Of a stretch of 64,000 nucleotides of DNA, positions 42,281 to 51,521 are shown one piece after another; position 1 is the first letter of the stretch, and the number at the start of each line of letters is the position of its first letter. The notes beneath the pieces were generated by a model. It did not search any database and was not told where the DNA came from. It saw only the letters and a list, made by a program, of their open reading frames with translations. Both the position numbers and the translations under genes were made by a program. Origin of the DNA: Corallococcus caeni. Lineage in GTDB: Bacteria; Myxococcota; Myxococcia; Myxococcales; Myxococcaceae. The stretch lies in the NCBI RefSeq assembly GCF_036245865.1, contig NZ_BTTW01000012.1, forward strand, positions 124,001 through 188,000. The letters are read 5' to 3'.

Positions 42281-43960
42281 GTGTACTGCCCTTCCTGCGG
42301 CGCTGACGCCGAAGACTCTTCCCGCTACTGCCCCGCCTGCGGCGCGACGCTCCTGCGCTCGGCGGAGGGCGGCGACGAATACGTGGGCAAGACGATTGCC
42401 TCCAAGTACCGGGTGGAGGCCCTCATCGGCGAAGGCGGCATGGGCAAGGTGTACCGCGCCCGTCAGCTCGCGCTGGACAAGGTGGTGGTGCTGAAGGTGC
42501 TGCGCCACACGCTCTTGTCGGACGAGCGCACCGTCGCGCGCTTCCAGCGCGAGGCCAAGGCCGCCAGCCGCCTCAACCACCCCAACTCCATCAGCGTGCT
42601 GGACTTCGGCCAGGCCGACGACGGCGCGCTCTTCATCGCGATGGAGTACGTGGCCGGTCAGGACCTGCATCAGCTCCTCAGCCGCGAGTGGCCGCTGGGC
42701 GAGGCGCGCGTGGTGCGCATCGTCCTGCAAATCCTCAGCGCGCTGTCGGACGCGCACGGCGCGGGCGTCATCCACCGGGACCTCAAGCCCGAGAACATCA
42801 TGGTGGAGCAGCGCCGCAACGAGCCGGACTTCGTGAAGGTGCTGGACTTCGGCATCGCGAAGATCACCGACTCGCAGGACGAGGGCCCGGCCCTCACCCG
42901 CGCGGGCTTCGTGTGCGGCACCCCCGAGTACATGTCCCCGGAGCAGGCGCGGGGCGCGGTGCTGGACCACCGCTCGGACCTGTACGCGGTGGGCGTCATC
43001 CTCTACCAGCTGATGACGGGCCTGCTGCCCTTCGAGTCCGATTCGGCGGTGGGCTTCGCCACCAAGCACCTCACCGAGGAGCCGCCCCCGCCCACGCGCC
43101 GCCGGCCGGACGCGCGCATCTCCCCGGGCATGGAGCGGCTGATCCTCCGCGTCCTGTCCAAGGACCCGGATGACCGGCCGGCCAACGCCGCGGCCTTCAA
43201 GACGGAGCTGCTCTCCGTCGACAAGGAGCGCCGCCGCGGCGGGGCCAGCGGTGCCAGCGACACCGGCGGACGCCGTCCCCAGGCCTCCGGCGTGCTGGCC
43301 CCCATCCCTCGCAGGTCGCAGGCGGCGCACAACGCCGCGCGCAACAACACGGGCTGGAACGACGTGACGGTGGAGGCCACCGTGCAGGGCCTGCCCAACT
43401 CGCGCACCCCGGTCTCCGAGGAGGCCACGCTCGCGCCCGAGGGCACCCGCACCTCCGTGGTCGCACCCGCCTCCAGTGGCGGCGACGGCATCATCCTCTT
43501 CTTCAAGGCGCTCACCACGGTGCTGGTGCTGGGGGCGGTGGGCTTCTTCGTCTACTACTTCGGCATCGGCGCGGGCAGCGGCTCCGAGGGGAACCAGTAC
43601 GTGGCCCCCCCCAACGCGCCCCGGCTGCTCACGTCGGGCTCGGATCAGCCGGACTACCTGCGGCAGATCCCCAGCAACGCGCGCAACGTGGACAAGGCGC
43701 GCAAGCTGACGCAGGACGGGGACCGCGACGTGCTGGCCGGGGAGCTGGGCCGCGCGACCTCCAGCTACAAGGAAGCCTTCAACTTCAACCCGGAAGCGGA
43801 GCTGGCCCTCAAGCTGGGCGAGCTGTACTGGCAGCGCGACAACACCGACGAGGCCCGCGGCTGGTGGGTGCGCCACCTGACCGACATGCCCGACTCGCGC
43901 GCGCGTGCGTACATCGAGGTCCGGCTGGGCAGCCCGGTGGCGCGTCCCTCGGCGCCCTGA
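42281..43960 (+). CDS. Ser/Thr protein kinase, zinc-ribbon, single-pass membrane
   Basis: A 559-residue Hanks-type kinase. An N-terminal zinc ribbon has C3-x2-C6 and C17-x2-C20. The kinase domain is about 40-305: P-loop IGEGGMGKVYRAR, catalytic Lys in VVLKVL, catalytic loop IHRDLKPENI, DFG, and activation-loop GTPEYMSPEQ. A Pro/Ala linker follows, then a membrane helix (about 403-427, LTTVLVLGAVGFFVYYFGI) and an external TPR-like tail with LAGELGRATSSYKEAFNF. All catalytic residues are present. GTG at 42281 fits because the first Cys pair begins at once. FHA proteins are encoded on both sides. Confidence 0.92.
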   Translation: MYCPSCGADAEDSSRYCPACGATLLRSAEGGDEYVGKTIASKYRVEALIGEGGMGKVYRARQLALDKVVVLKVLRHTLLSDERTVARFQREAKAASRLNHPNSISVLDFGQADDGALFIAMEYVAGQDLHQLLSREWPLGEARVVRIVLQILSALSDAHGAGVIHRDLKPENIMVEQRRNEPDFVKVLDFGIAKITDSQDEGPALTRAGFVCGTPEYMSPEQARGAVLDHRSDLYAVGVILYQLMTGLLPFESDSAVGFATKHLTEEPPPPTRRRPDARISPGMERLILRVLSKDPDDRPANAAAFKTELLSVDKERRRGGASGASDTGGRRPQASGVLAPIPRRSQAAHNAARNNTGWNDVTVEATVQGLPNSRTPVSEEATLAPEGTRTSVVAPASSGGDGIILFFKALTTVLVLGAVGFFVYYFGIGAGSGSEGNQYVAPPNAPRLLTSGSDQPDYLRQIPSNARNVDKARKLTQDGDRDVLAGELGRATSSYKEAFNFNPEAELALKLGELYWQRDNTDEARGWWVRHLTDMPDSRARAYIEVRLGSPVARPSAP

Positions 43961-43997
43961 AGGCAGCTCCAGCGCCCGGCGCGGAACCGCTGGAATC

Positions 43998-44023
43998 AGG
44001 CCCGGCCCGGTGGGTCCGGGCCT
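43998..44023. terminator. Hairpin between kinase and second FHA gene
   Basis: AGGCCCGG (43998-44005) pairs with CCGGGCCT (44016-44023), a perfect eight-base stem. It sits between convergent stops at 43960 and 44032. Confidence 0.55.
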
Positions 44024-44031
44024 CCTGCCCG

Positions 44032-45216
44032 TCAGCCCAGCGTCTCCACCTGCATGACGTGCTGGCCCAGGCGGACGCGGTCGCCCGGACGCAGGGGCCG
44101 CTCCGTCGCGGGCGGGATGCGCACGAAGGTGCCCAGGCCGCCGGACAGGTCGCGCAGCATCGCGCCCGTCGCGGTGGGGCTCAGCTCGCAGTGGCGGCCG
44201 GCGAGCCCCTCGTCATTCGGGTACGCCAGGTCGCAGTGCGCCTGTCCGATGGTGAGCAGCGCCGCGGCCGTCACCACCGCGCGGCCCGCCCTACCACCCA
44301 TGTGCACCTCTTCCACGCCGTACAGCGCCTGGCCGAGCGGCACCGGCGAGCCGTAGGGGTTGGGGCGGCCGGGGACGGGCGGAGGGGCCTCCACGCGGCC
44401 GGTGAAGCGGAACAGCCGCTGGCCGGCGCTGAAGAGGGCGCGCGGCGCCAGGGGCTCCGTGCCGGCGAAGGTGACGTAGACGCCCGACGCGCTGGACTCG
44501 TCACGCACGAAGAGGGCGCCGTCCTTCACCAGGAAGGTCGCGTGCAGCGGCGACACGAAGACGTCGTCCGGGAAGAGGATGGCGCCGCGCTGGCGGCCCA
44601 CCACGCAGCCGGTCACTGGCAGCTTGTAGCGCTGGCCGCGCGTCGTCCCGGCGATCACCGCCAGCCCGAAGCGCGACGCCACCGGCGCGGGCCTCGCCGT
44701 GGCGCCCGTGGGCGTGGGGGGCGTGCCACCCGGGACCGGGGCCGTGGCCCCCGTGCCGCCCCGAGGGGGCAGCGCGCTGTCCGGCACCGGGGGAGGCGGA
44801 CGGGTGTTCGCGGGCGGAAGGGCAGGCCCGTAGCCTGCTCGCGGCGGGGGCGGCGGGGTTCCCGCGGGCTGCGCGGCCCGGCGGGCCTCCACCATCAGCC
44901 CCTGGGCGGCGGTGGGCGGCGGGGTGCGCGCGGAGGGCTTGAGCCCGGGCGGTACCGCGCTGGGATGCAGGGGCGGCGCGGGCGGGGCGAGCACCTCGCC
45001 AGGCCGCGTGAAGCTGGCGACGGCGGCGGGACGGCCGGGGCCCGCGGCCGGGGGCGGCGTCGCCGGCCGGGCAGGGGGCGCGGCCACCGGGCGGGGGGCC
45101 GCGGCGGCCTCTTCCAGCGCCTGGCCGCACAGCACGCAGGTGGCCGAGCGTGGCGGGTTGTAGCCGTCACAATTCGGGCAGACCACCGGGAGCGCGGACA
45201 ACAGAAGCTGAGACAT
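44032..45216 (-). CDS. Zinc-ribbon protein with FHA domains and Pro-rich linker
   Basis: A 394-residue protein. The start VVCPNCDGYNPPRSATCVLCG is a zinc ribbon like those of the kinase and the first FHA protein. Residues 40-175 are a Pro/Ala-rich linker. An FHA-like domain spans about 180-275 (CVVGRQRGAILFPDDVFVSP then LHATFLV), and another about 300-394 (LTIGQAHCDLAYPNDEGLAG, RHCELS, GLGTFVRI). Both keep the Arg/Gly and His positions, though the second replaces the usual SSNGT. ATG at 45214-45216. It is convergent with the kinase gene, completing an FHA-kinase-FHA set. Confidence 0.8.
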   Translation of the reverse strand: MSQLLLSALPVVCPNCDGYNPPRSATCVLCGQALEEAAAAPRPVAAPPARPATPPPAAGPGRPAAVASFTRPGEVLAPPAPPLHPSAVPPGLKPSARTPPPTAAQGLMVEARRAAQPAGTPPPPPRAGYGPALPPANTRPPPPVPDSALPPRGGTGATAPVPGGTPPTPTGATARPAPVASRFGLAVIAGTTRGQRYKLPVTGCVVGRQRGAILFPDDVFVSPLHATFLVKDGALFVRDESSASGVYVTFAGTEPLAPRALFSAGQRLFRFTGRVEAPPPVPGRPNPYGSPVPLGQALYGVEEVHMGGRAGRAVVTAAALLTIGQAHCDLAYPNDEGLAGRHCELSPTATGAMLRDLSGGLGTFVRIPPATERPLRPGDRVRLGQHVMQVETLG

Positions 45217-45378
45217 GGGCAGTGGGCCAATCTAGGGGGGCGTGAAACGCCGGGTCAATGAAAGCCTCGGACCCGTGTCCAAGGCGCCCGGGCTCCATCC
45301 AGGACCCGGCGGGGCACGCGATGTTCCAGGGTAACGTTGCCCCTGCTGTTTGAGGCAGTTACGATTGCCACCGCCTCG

Positions 45379-47598
45379 ATGATTCGCCTGAACGACATCC
45401 TGCAGCGGGTTGCGTCGTACCACCCGGACCCCGACCTGGACATCATCAAGAAGGCGTACGTCTACTCGGCCAAGGTCCATCAGGGGCAGCTCCGCAAGTC
45501 CGGAGAGCCCTACCTGATTCACCCCCTGGAGGTGGCGGGCATCCTGGCGGAGCTGAAGCTGGACGAGGCGTCCATCGTCACCGGCCTGCTCCACGACACC
45601 ATCGAGGACACGCTCGCCACCGCGGAGGAGCTCACGGAGCTGTTCGGTCCGGAGGTCGCCCAGCTGGTGGACGGCGTGACGAAGCTGTCCAAGTTCTCCG
45701 CGTCCGCGACGCTCTCCCAGGAGGAGAAGCAGGCGGAGAACTTCCGCAAGATGATCATCGCGATGGCGCAGGACATCCGCGTCATCCTCGTGAAGCTGGC
45801 GGACCGCACGCACAACATGCGGACGTTGGATCACATGTCCGAGGAGAAGCAGGCCCGCATCGGACAGGAGACGCTGGACATCTACGCGCCCCTGGCCAAC
45901 CGCCTGGGCATCTCCTGGATCAAGACGGAGCTGGAGGACCTGTCCTTCCGCTACGTGAAGCCCCAGGAGTTCTTCGCGCTGGAGGAGCAGCTCAACAAGC
46001 GCAAGAAGGAGCGCGAGGCGTACATCGAGGACACCTGCGACCTGATGCGCGCCAAGCTCCAGGAGCGCGGCCTCAAGGGCGACGTCAGCGGGCGCTTCAA
46101 GCACGTCTACAGCATCTGGAAGAAGATCAAGTCGCAGGGCATCGACTTCGATCAGATCCACGACATCATCGCGTTCCGCATCATCGCGCCGTCCGTGCCC
46201 GCCTGCTACGAGGCGCTGGGCATGGTGCACCAGATGTGGAAGCCGGTGCCCGGGCGCTTCAAGGACTTCATCGCCATCCCGAAGCCCAACATGTACCAGT
46301 CCCTGCACACCACGGTGATTGGGCCGTTGAGCGAGCGCGTGGAGGTGCAGATCCGCACCGCGGAGATGCACAAGATCGCCGAGGAGGGCATCGCGGCGCA
46401 CTGGGCCTACAAGGAAGGCCGCGCGCCCATCTCCAAGGACGACGAGAAGTTCGCCTGGCTGCGCCAGCTGATGGAGTGGCAGCAGGACCTCAAGGACCCC
46501 AAGGAGTTCCTGGAGACGGTGAAGGTGGACCTCTTCACCGACGAGGTCTTCGTCTTCACGCCCAAGGGCGACGTGCGCAGCCTGCCGCGCGGCGCGACGC
46601 CGGTGGACTTCGCGTACGCCATCCACTCCGACGTGGGCGGCCGGTGCGTGGGCGCCAAGGTGAACGGCAAGATTGTTCCCCTGCGCTACAAGCTGAAGAA
46701 CGGCGACACGGTGGAGGTGCTCACCAGCCCTCAGGCGCACCCGTCCAAGGACTGGCTCACCTTCGTCAAGACGAGCCGCGCGCAGCAGCGCATCCGCGGC
46801 TTCATCAAGCAGCAGCAGCGCGACAAGAGCCTGCAGCTGGGCCGCGAGCTGGTGGAGCGCGAGTTCAAGCGCTTCCAGCTCAACTTCAACAAGCAGATGA
46901 AGTCCGGCGAGCTCAAGAAGGTCGCCGAGGAGCTGGGCTTCCGCGTCGAGGACGACCTGCTGGTCGCCATCGGCTACGGCAAGGTGACGCCGCAGCAGCT
47001 GGTGCAGCGCATCGTGCCGCAGGAGAAGCTGGCGCAGGCGGAGCCGCCCCCGCGCCCCTCGGACGGCAACGGGCCGGGCAGCGGCGCGGGGAACAACGCC
47101 TCCATGCTGCCGGGCCTGTCGCGCATGACGGACCTGGCCAAGCGGCTGGTGGGGCGCAACAGCCGCAGCGGCGTCCAGATTGGCGGCGTGGACGACGTGC
47201 TGGTGCGCTTCGGGCGCTGTTGCAACCCCGTTCCCGGGGACCCCATCGCGGGGTTCATCACCCGGGGGCGGGGCGTGACGGTGCACACGGTGGGGTGTGA
47301 GAAGGCCCTGGCCACGGACCCCGAGCGGCGCGTGGACGTGTCCTGGGACGTGAAGGGCGACTTCAAGCGGCCCGTCACGCTGCGCGTGCTGACGGCCGAC
47401 CGGCCGGGCCTGCTGGCGGACATCACCAACACGTTCTCCAAGAAGAGCGTCAACATCTCCCAGGCGAACTGCCGGGCCACCGGCGACGACCGGGCGGTGA
47501 ACACCTTCGAGGTCACCATCTCCGACCTCAAGCAGCTGACGGACCTGATGCGCTCCATCGAGCGGTTGACGGGCGTCTACTCGGTCGAGCGAATCTAG
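45379..47598 (+). CDS. relA: Bifunctional (p)ppGpp synthetase/hydrolase RelA/SpoT
   Basis: A 739-residue Rel-type enzyme. The HD hydrolase domain has LLHDTIEDT near residue 70 and KLADRTHNMRTL, with the catalytic His and Asp kept. The synthetase domain (about 235-345) has KDFIAIPKPNMYQSLHTTVI and the following RTAEMHKIAEEGIAAHW. The TGS domain (about 390-450) has VFVFTPKGDVRSLPRGATPV. The C terminus has a Cys-containing domain (RFGRCCNPVPGD) and an ACT domain. So both making and breaking (p)ppGpp are possible. In Myxococcus xanthus RelA triggers fruiting body development. ATG 45379 fixes MIRLNDIL. Confidence 0.95.
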   Translation: MIRLNDILQRVASYHPDPDLDIIKKAYVYSAKVHQGQLRKSGEPYLIHPLEVAGILAELKLDEASIVTGLLHDTIEDTLATAEELTELFGPEVAQLVDGVTKLSKFSASATLSQEEKQAENFRKMIIAMAQDIRVILVKLADRTHNMRTLDHMSEEKQARIGQETLDIYAPLANRLGISWIKTELEDLSFRYVKPQEFFALEEQLNKRKKEREAYIEDTCDLMRAKLQERGLKGDVSGRFKHVYSIWKKIKSQGIDFDQIHDIIAFRIIAPSVPACYEALGMVHQMWKPVPGRFKDFIAIPKPNMYQSLHTTVIGPLSERVEVQIRTAEMHKIAEEGIAAHWAYKEGRAPISKDDEKFAWLRQLMEWQQDLKDPKEFLETVKVDLFTDEVFVFTPKGDVRSLPRGATPVDFAYAIHSDVGGRCVGAKVNGKIVPLRYKLKNGDTVEVLTSPQAHPSKDWLTFVKTSRAQQRIRGFIKQQQRDKSLQLGRELVEREFKRFQLNFNKQMKSGELKKVAEELGFRVEDDLLVAIGYGKVTPQQLVQRIVPQEKLAQAEPPPRPSDGNGPGSGAGNNASMLPGLSRMTDLAKRLVGRNSRSGVQIGGVDDVLVRFGRCCNPVPGDPIAGFITRGRGVTVHTVGCEKALATDPERRVDVSWDVKGDFKRPVTLRVLTADRPGLLADITNTFSKKSVNISQANCRATGDDRAVNTFEVTISDLKQLTDLMRSIERLTGVYSVERI

Positions 47599-47679
47599 CC
47601 CGGTCCTGTGCTACAGCGCGCGGCGGACCCGCGGCCCCCGTCCTCCTGGACGGGGCCGCCTCAACGCGAGGTGTGCTGC

Positions 47680-48066
47680 ATGGCGCGCAAGGCAATCCAC
47701 TCGGACGACGCCCCCAAGGCGATTGGCCCCTACTCCCAGGCCGTGCAGGTGGACGCCGGGAAGATGACGTTCCTGTCCGGCCAGATTCCCCTGGACCCGA
47801 AGACGATGGAGCTCGTCCCCGGTGACGTCGTCGCGCAGGCCGAGCAGGTGATGAAGAACCTGAAGGCCGTGCTCGCCGCCAGCGGCCTGGACTTCTCCCA
47901 CGTCGTGCGCTGCACCATCTTCCTCACCGACCTGGGTGACTTCGCCAAGGTGAACGAGGTGTACGGCCGCGCCTTCACCGGCTCCCCGCCGGCCCGCGCC
48001 ACCGTGCAGGTGTCCGCGCTGCCGCGCGGCTCCAAGGTGGAGATCGACGCCATCGCGGTGTCCTGA
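47680..48066 (+). CDS. ridA: RidA-family enamine/imine deaminase
   Basis: A 128-residue YjgF/YER057c/RidA protein. Key motifs: AIGPYSQAVQV near residue 15-25, LSGQIPLDP, the mid FSHVVRCTIFLTDLGDF containing the conserved Arg-Cys, and the end PARATVQVSALPRGSKVEIDAIAV. The Arg and Glu that bind the carboxylate of 2-aminoacrylate are present. It removes reactive enamines made by PLP enzymes. ATG at 47680 with GAGGTG seven bases before. It follows relA by 81 bp. Confidence 0.93.
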   Translation: MARKAIHSDDAPKAIGPYSQAVQVDAGKMTFLSGQIPLDPKTMELVPGDVVAQAEQVMKNLKAVLAASGLDFSHVVRCTIFLTDLGDFAKVNEVYGRAFTGSPPARATVQVSALPRGSKVEIDAIAVS

Positions 48067-48101
48067 CGCGGACGACGGACCCACGCACCGCTGGAAACAC
48101 G

Positions 48102-48138
48102 AAGGCCGTCGGTTCCCGCGCAGGGAGCCGACGGCCTT
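48102..48138. terminator. Bidirectional terminator between ridA and dsbA-like gene
   Basis: A 16-bp stem (48102-48117 with 48123-48138, one G-U mismatch) with a five-base loop lies between convergent stops. AAGGCC/GGCCTT ends give partial A/T tracts on both sides. Confidence 0.75.
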
Positions 48139-48162
48139 GTGTGCTTCAGGAGCGGGGGAGGG

Positions 48163-50139
48163 CTACTTCGCTTCCGCCGCCATCACGACGCCGGCCTTCT
48201 TCAGCTCCTCGTCGATGACGCGCTTGAAGGCATCGAAGGGCTGCGCACCCACCAGCGTGCGGCCGTTGATGAAGAAGGTGGGCGTGCCGTTGGCGCCCTT
48301 GGAGGCACCGTCCGCCATGTCCGCCTCGATCTGCTTGTCGAACTTGCCCGAGTCCATGGCGACCGTGAACTTGTTCATGTCCAGCTTCAGCTCCCGGGCG
48401 TACTTGTCCAGGCTCTCGCGGTCCAGCGCGCGCTGGTTGGCGAAGAGCTTGTCGTGCATCTCCCAGAACTTGCCCTGCTCGTTCGCGGCCATGGAGGCCT
48501 GCGCGGCGGCCTTCGCGTGCTGGTGGAAGGGCAGGGGCTGGTGCTTGAAGGCGAACTTGACCTTGCCCTTGTACTCCTTCTCCACCTGCTCGATGGTCGG
48601 CACGGCGCGGCCGCAGAAGGGGCACTCGAAGTCGGACCAGGCGACGATGGTCACGGGCGCGTTCTTCGGACCGCGGACCGGGGCGTTGCCGACTTCCACC
48701 TTCTGCACCTCCGGCTCGGCGGGCGCCGCGGGGGCGGCCGGAGCGGCGTTGACGTTGTCCTGGTTCAGCTTGGCGTAGAGGTCCTCCGCCTTGGTGCCGG
48801 CCGCGAGCGCCTTGTCGGCCTTGGCGATCTCCTGGTCGATGAGGGGCTTGAAGGCCTCGAAGGGCTGCGCGCCGGAGAGGAAGCGGCCGTTGATGAAGAA
48901 GGCCGGCGTGCCGTTGGCGCCCACCGCCATGCCCGCGGCGGAGTCCGCGTCGATCTTCGCGGAGAACTTGTTGGAGTCCAGGGCGGCCTTGAACTTGTTC
49001 ACGTCCAGGCCGATCTCCTGGGCGTACTTCTCCAGGTCACCGCGCTCCAGGGCGCGCTGGTTGGCGAAGAGCTTGTCGTGCATCTCCCAGAACTTGCCCT
49101 GCTCGTGGGCGGCCATGGAGGCCTGCGCGGCGAGCTTCGCGTGCGAGTGCATGGGCAGCGGCTGGTGGCGGAACACCACGCGCACGTCCTTGCCGTAGGT
49201 CTCCTTGATCTTGTTGATGGTGGGGACGGCGCGGCTGCAGAACGGGCACTCGAAGTCGGACCACTCGACGATGGTCACCTTCGCGGTGGCCGGGCCGACG
49301 ACGGGGGAGTCCGCGGGGACGTCCACCTTCTTCGCGGCGGCGGGGGGCTCCGCCTGCTGCTGGCCGCGGGCCGGGGCGCGCTCGAGGCCCTTCTCGATGG
49401 TGCGCGCGTACACCTGCGACGGGGCGACGCCGCTCTTCACCAGGCCCTCGGCCTTGGAGAGCTCCTCGTCGATGAGGGCCTTGAAGTTGTCGATGGGCTG
49501 CGCGCCGGAGAGGAAGCGGCCGTTGATGAAGAAGGCCGGCGTGCCGCTGGCGCCCAGCTGCTGGGCCAGGGCCGCATCCTTGTCGATGGCGGCACCCAGG
49601 CGGGAGTCCGCCATGTCCGCCTTCCACTTCGCCACGTCCAGGCCGATCTGCTTGGCGTAGCCCTCCAGGCTCTCCCCATCCAGCTTCTTGTTGTTGGCGA
49701 AGAGGAGGCTGTGCATGTCCCAGTACTTGCCCTGCTCACCGGCCGCGAGCGCCGCGAGGGCCGCGGGCCTGGCGTGCGGGTGGAAGGACAGCGGGTTCTG
49801 GCGCATCACCACGCGCAGCTTGCTGCCGTAGTCCTTCTGGAGCTGCTCGACGGTGGTGTTCGCGCGGCTGCAGAACGGGCACTCGTAGTCGCTGAACTCC
49901 ACCAGGGTGACGAGCGCGTTGACGCTGCCCTTGGAGGGGGCGCCATCCACGGGCACCTTGAAGACGGTGGGGTCCACGGCGCGCGCGGGCTTGTTGGCCG
50001 CCTGCGCGACAGTGGGCGTGTTGCCGGGGGTGGCTTTCGAGCCGCTGGCGGCACGGCCGCCAACGAACCCGAGCACCAGGCCGACCAGCAAGGCCACGAT
50101 GACATTGGGCTTCATGGGTTGGGAATGCTCCTGCGCCAT
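48163..50139 (-). CDS. Triple-domain DsbA-like thiol oxidoreductase, membrane-anchored
   Basis: A 658-residue protein with one N-terminal helix (about residues 10-30, VIVALLVGLVLGFVGG) as anchor or signal. Three DsbA/thioredoxin-4 domains follow, each with F-S/W-D-x-E-CPFC: Cys87/90, Cys298/301 and Cys506/509, and each with a cis-Pro loop (GTPAFFINGR twice, GTPTFFINGR once). Pro/Ala-rich linkers separate them. Domains 2 and 3 are very alike. All three active sites are intact. The protein should act in the periplasm on substrate disulfides. ATG at 50137-50139 has GGAG eight bases upstream; ATG at 50115 is the other option. Confidence 0.88.
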   Translation of the reverse strand: MAQEHSQPMKPNVIVALLVGLVLGFVGGRAASGSKATPGNTPTVAQAANKPARAVDPTVFKVPVDGAPSKGSVNALVTLVEFSDYECPFCSRANTTVEQLQKDYGSKLRVVMRQNPLSFHPHARPAALAALAAGEQGKYWDMHSLLFANNKKLDGESLEGYAKQIGLDVAKWKADMADSRLGAAIDKDAALAQQLGASGTPAFFINGRFLSGAQPIDNFKALIDEELSKAEGLVKSGVAPSQVYARTIEKGLERAPARGQQQAEPPAAAKKVDVPADSPVVGPATAKVTIVEWSDFECPFCSRAVPTINKIKETYGKDVRVVFRHQPLPMHSHAKLAAQASMAAHEQGKFWEMHDKLFANQRALERGDLEKYAQEIGLDVNKFKAALDSNKFSAKIDADSAAGMAVGANGTPAFFINGRFLSGAQPFEAFKPLIDQEIAKADKALAAGTKAEDLYAKLNQDNVNAAPAAPAAPAEPEVQKVEVGNAPVRGPKNAPVTIVAWSDFECPFCGRAVPTIEQVEKEYKGKVKFAFKHQPLPFHQHAKAAAQASMAANEQGKFWEMHDKLFANQRALDRESLDKYARELKLDMNKFTVAMDSGKFDKQIEADMADGASKGANGTPTFFINGRTLVGAQPFDAFKRVIDEELKKAGVVMAAEAK

Positions 50140-50359
50140 AGGTCCGACTCCGGGCCCCAAGCGGGTGTCTGGGTAGGGAAAGGGCGGGGTACTTAACAGA
50201 GGGAATTCCAGACACGCAAGCCGCGATGACCGCCTGCGTCCGCCACGAATCCAGAGGCCTCGAAGGGGCGGACAACGACGCTGGGAGGACCAAAATTCCC
50301 TCTCACGGCGCGCATCGTGCCACTTTGGCGGTCAGGGTTTCGTGACAGGATGCGCGGCC

Positions 50360-50590
50360 ATGGAAGCCGGTGTGCGCGTGGATACGTCCGGGGCCCTCTG
50401 CCCCGTGCCCATCCTGGAGATCGCCAAGGCGATGCGCCGCCTTGCGCCCGGGACGCTGGTGGAGCTGCTCTCCACCGACCGCGGGCTGGAGGCGGACCTG
50501 CCCGCGTGGTGCGACGCGACGGGCAACGAGCTCGTCCGCATGGAGCGCCGCGGCGCCCACTATGTGGGCTGGGTGCGCAAGGCGGGGTGA
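50360..50590 (+). CDS. TusA-like sulfurtransferase
   Basis: A 76-residue TusA/SirA-family protein. The N-terminal strand and active Cys are in VDTSGALCPVPILEIAKAM (family GLxCPxP); the rest has LAPGTLVELLSTDRGLEADL then PAWC and an end YVGWVRKAG. The active Cys is kept, so it can carry persulfide sulfur. ATG at 50360 fits the family; GTG at 50342 would add six residues. It has no sulfur-metabolism neighbours. It ends 19 bp before the convergent ABC ATPase gene. Confidence 0.85.
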   Translation: MEAGVRVDTSGALCPVPILEIAKAMRRLAPGTLVELLSTDRGLEADLPAWCDATGNELVRMERRGAHYVGWVRKAG

Positions 50591-50609
50591 GCGTCCGTGG
50601 GGCGCGGGC

Positions 50610-51521
50610 CTACAGCAGCTGAAGGACGCGGTCCTCCAGACGGCGGCCGCGGCTGACGCCGAGGATGAGGACCTGGTGCTGGAGGAGGTGGCCGACGGTG
50701 CGGCTGATGACCTCCTCCGCCTTGTGGGCCTGTCCGTCGAAGCGCACGCGCAGCACGTCCGGGCCCTCCATGCGCGCGTCGGTGACGCCGGGCATGGAGG
50801 TGATCTCCGGGATGATGACGTCGCCCCGGGCAATCTGGACGCGGAACTCGGCGCCCTGGCCGGTGAGCTCGGACATGGTGCCCGCCTGCGCGAGCGAGCC
50901 CTTGTCGAGGATGGCGGCGGCGTCGCACAGCTCCTCCAGCTCCTGGAGGTTGTGGCTGGAGACGACCACCGTCTGTGTGCCCTTCATGTCCTTGATGACC
51001 TGGCGCACCTGCGCGGCGATGCGCGGATCCAGGCCGGCGGTGGGTTCGTCCAGGAGGACGAGGGGCGGGCGGCCCATCAGGGCCTGGGCCATGGCGGCGC
51101 GCTTGGCCATGCCGTGGCTGAGCGCCTGCGTCTGGACCTTCCAGGCCTCCATCAGGCCCACCTTCTCCAGGGCGCCGCGGGCCTCGTGCTCCGGCTGGGG
51201 CAGGTCCGACAGGCGGGCCCAGTACATGAGCAGCGCGCCCACCTCCCAGCCCGGGGGCAGCACCGCGTCCTGGGGCAGCGCGCCCACGCGGCCCTTGAGG
51301 GCGCCGGGCGCGGTGGGCGACACGCCCATCACCTGGAGCGAGCCCTCCGACGGGTAGAGGTAGCCGCACATCATGGAGAAGGTGGTCGTCTTGCCGGCGC
51401 CGTTGGGCCCGATGAGGCCGAAGACGTCGCCCTTCTGGACCTGGAGGCTGACCGCGTTGACGGCGACCTTGGGGCCAAAGCGCTTGGAGACGTTGGACAG
51501 CTGGATGGCCAGGTCGCTCAC
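50610..51521 (-). CDS. ABC transporter ATP-binding protein
   Basis: A 303-residue ABC ATPase of the drug/Na+/gliding (ABC-2) type. Walker A is LIGPNGAGKTTTFSMMCGYL, the signature is LSHGMAKRAAMAQALMG (LSGGQ varied to LSHGM), and Walker B is PLVLLDEPTAGLDPR; the switch His is in VVVSSHNLQE. A C-terminal 80-residue extension follows, as in CcmA/NatA-like exporters. GTG at 51519-51521 overlaps the permease stop as GTGA, so the pair is coupled. The substrate is unknown. Confidence 0.9.
   Translation of the reverse strand: MSDLAIQLSNVSKRFGPKVAVNAVSLQVQKGDVFGLIGPNGAGKTTTFSMMCGYLYPSEGSLQVMGVSPTAPGALKGRVGALPQDAVLPPGWEVGALLMYWARLSDLPQPEHEARGALEKVGLMEAWKVQTQALSHGMAKRAAMAQALMGRPPLVLLDEPTAGLDPRIAAQVRQVIKDMKGTQTVVVSSHNLQELEELCDAAAILDKGSLAQAGTMSELTGQGAEFRVQIARGDVIIPEITSMPGVTDARMEGPDVLRVRFDGQAHKAEEVISRTVGHLLQHQVLILGVSRGRRLEDRVLQLL

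Noticed and set aside
48139-50196. 685-codon plus-strand open frame
   Set aside because: Antisense to the triple DsbA gene and repetitive only because that gene is repetitive.
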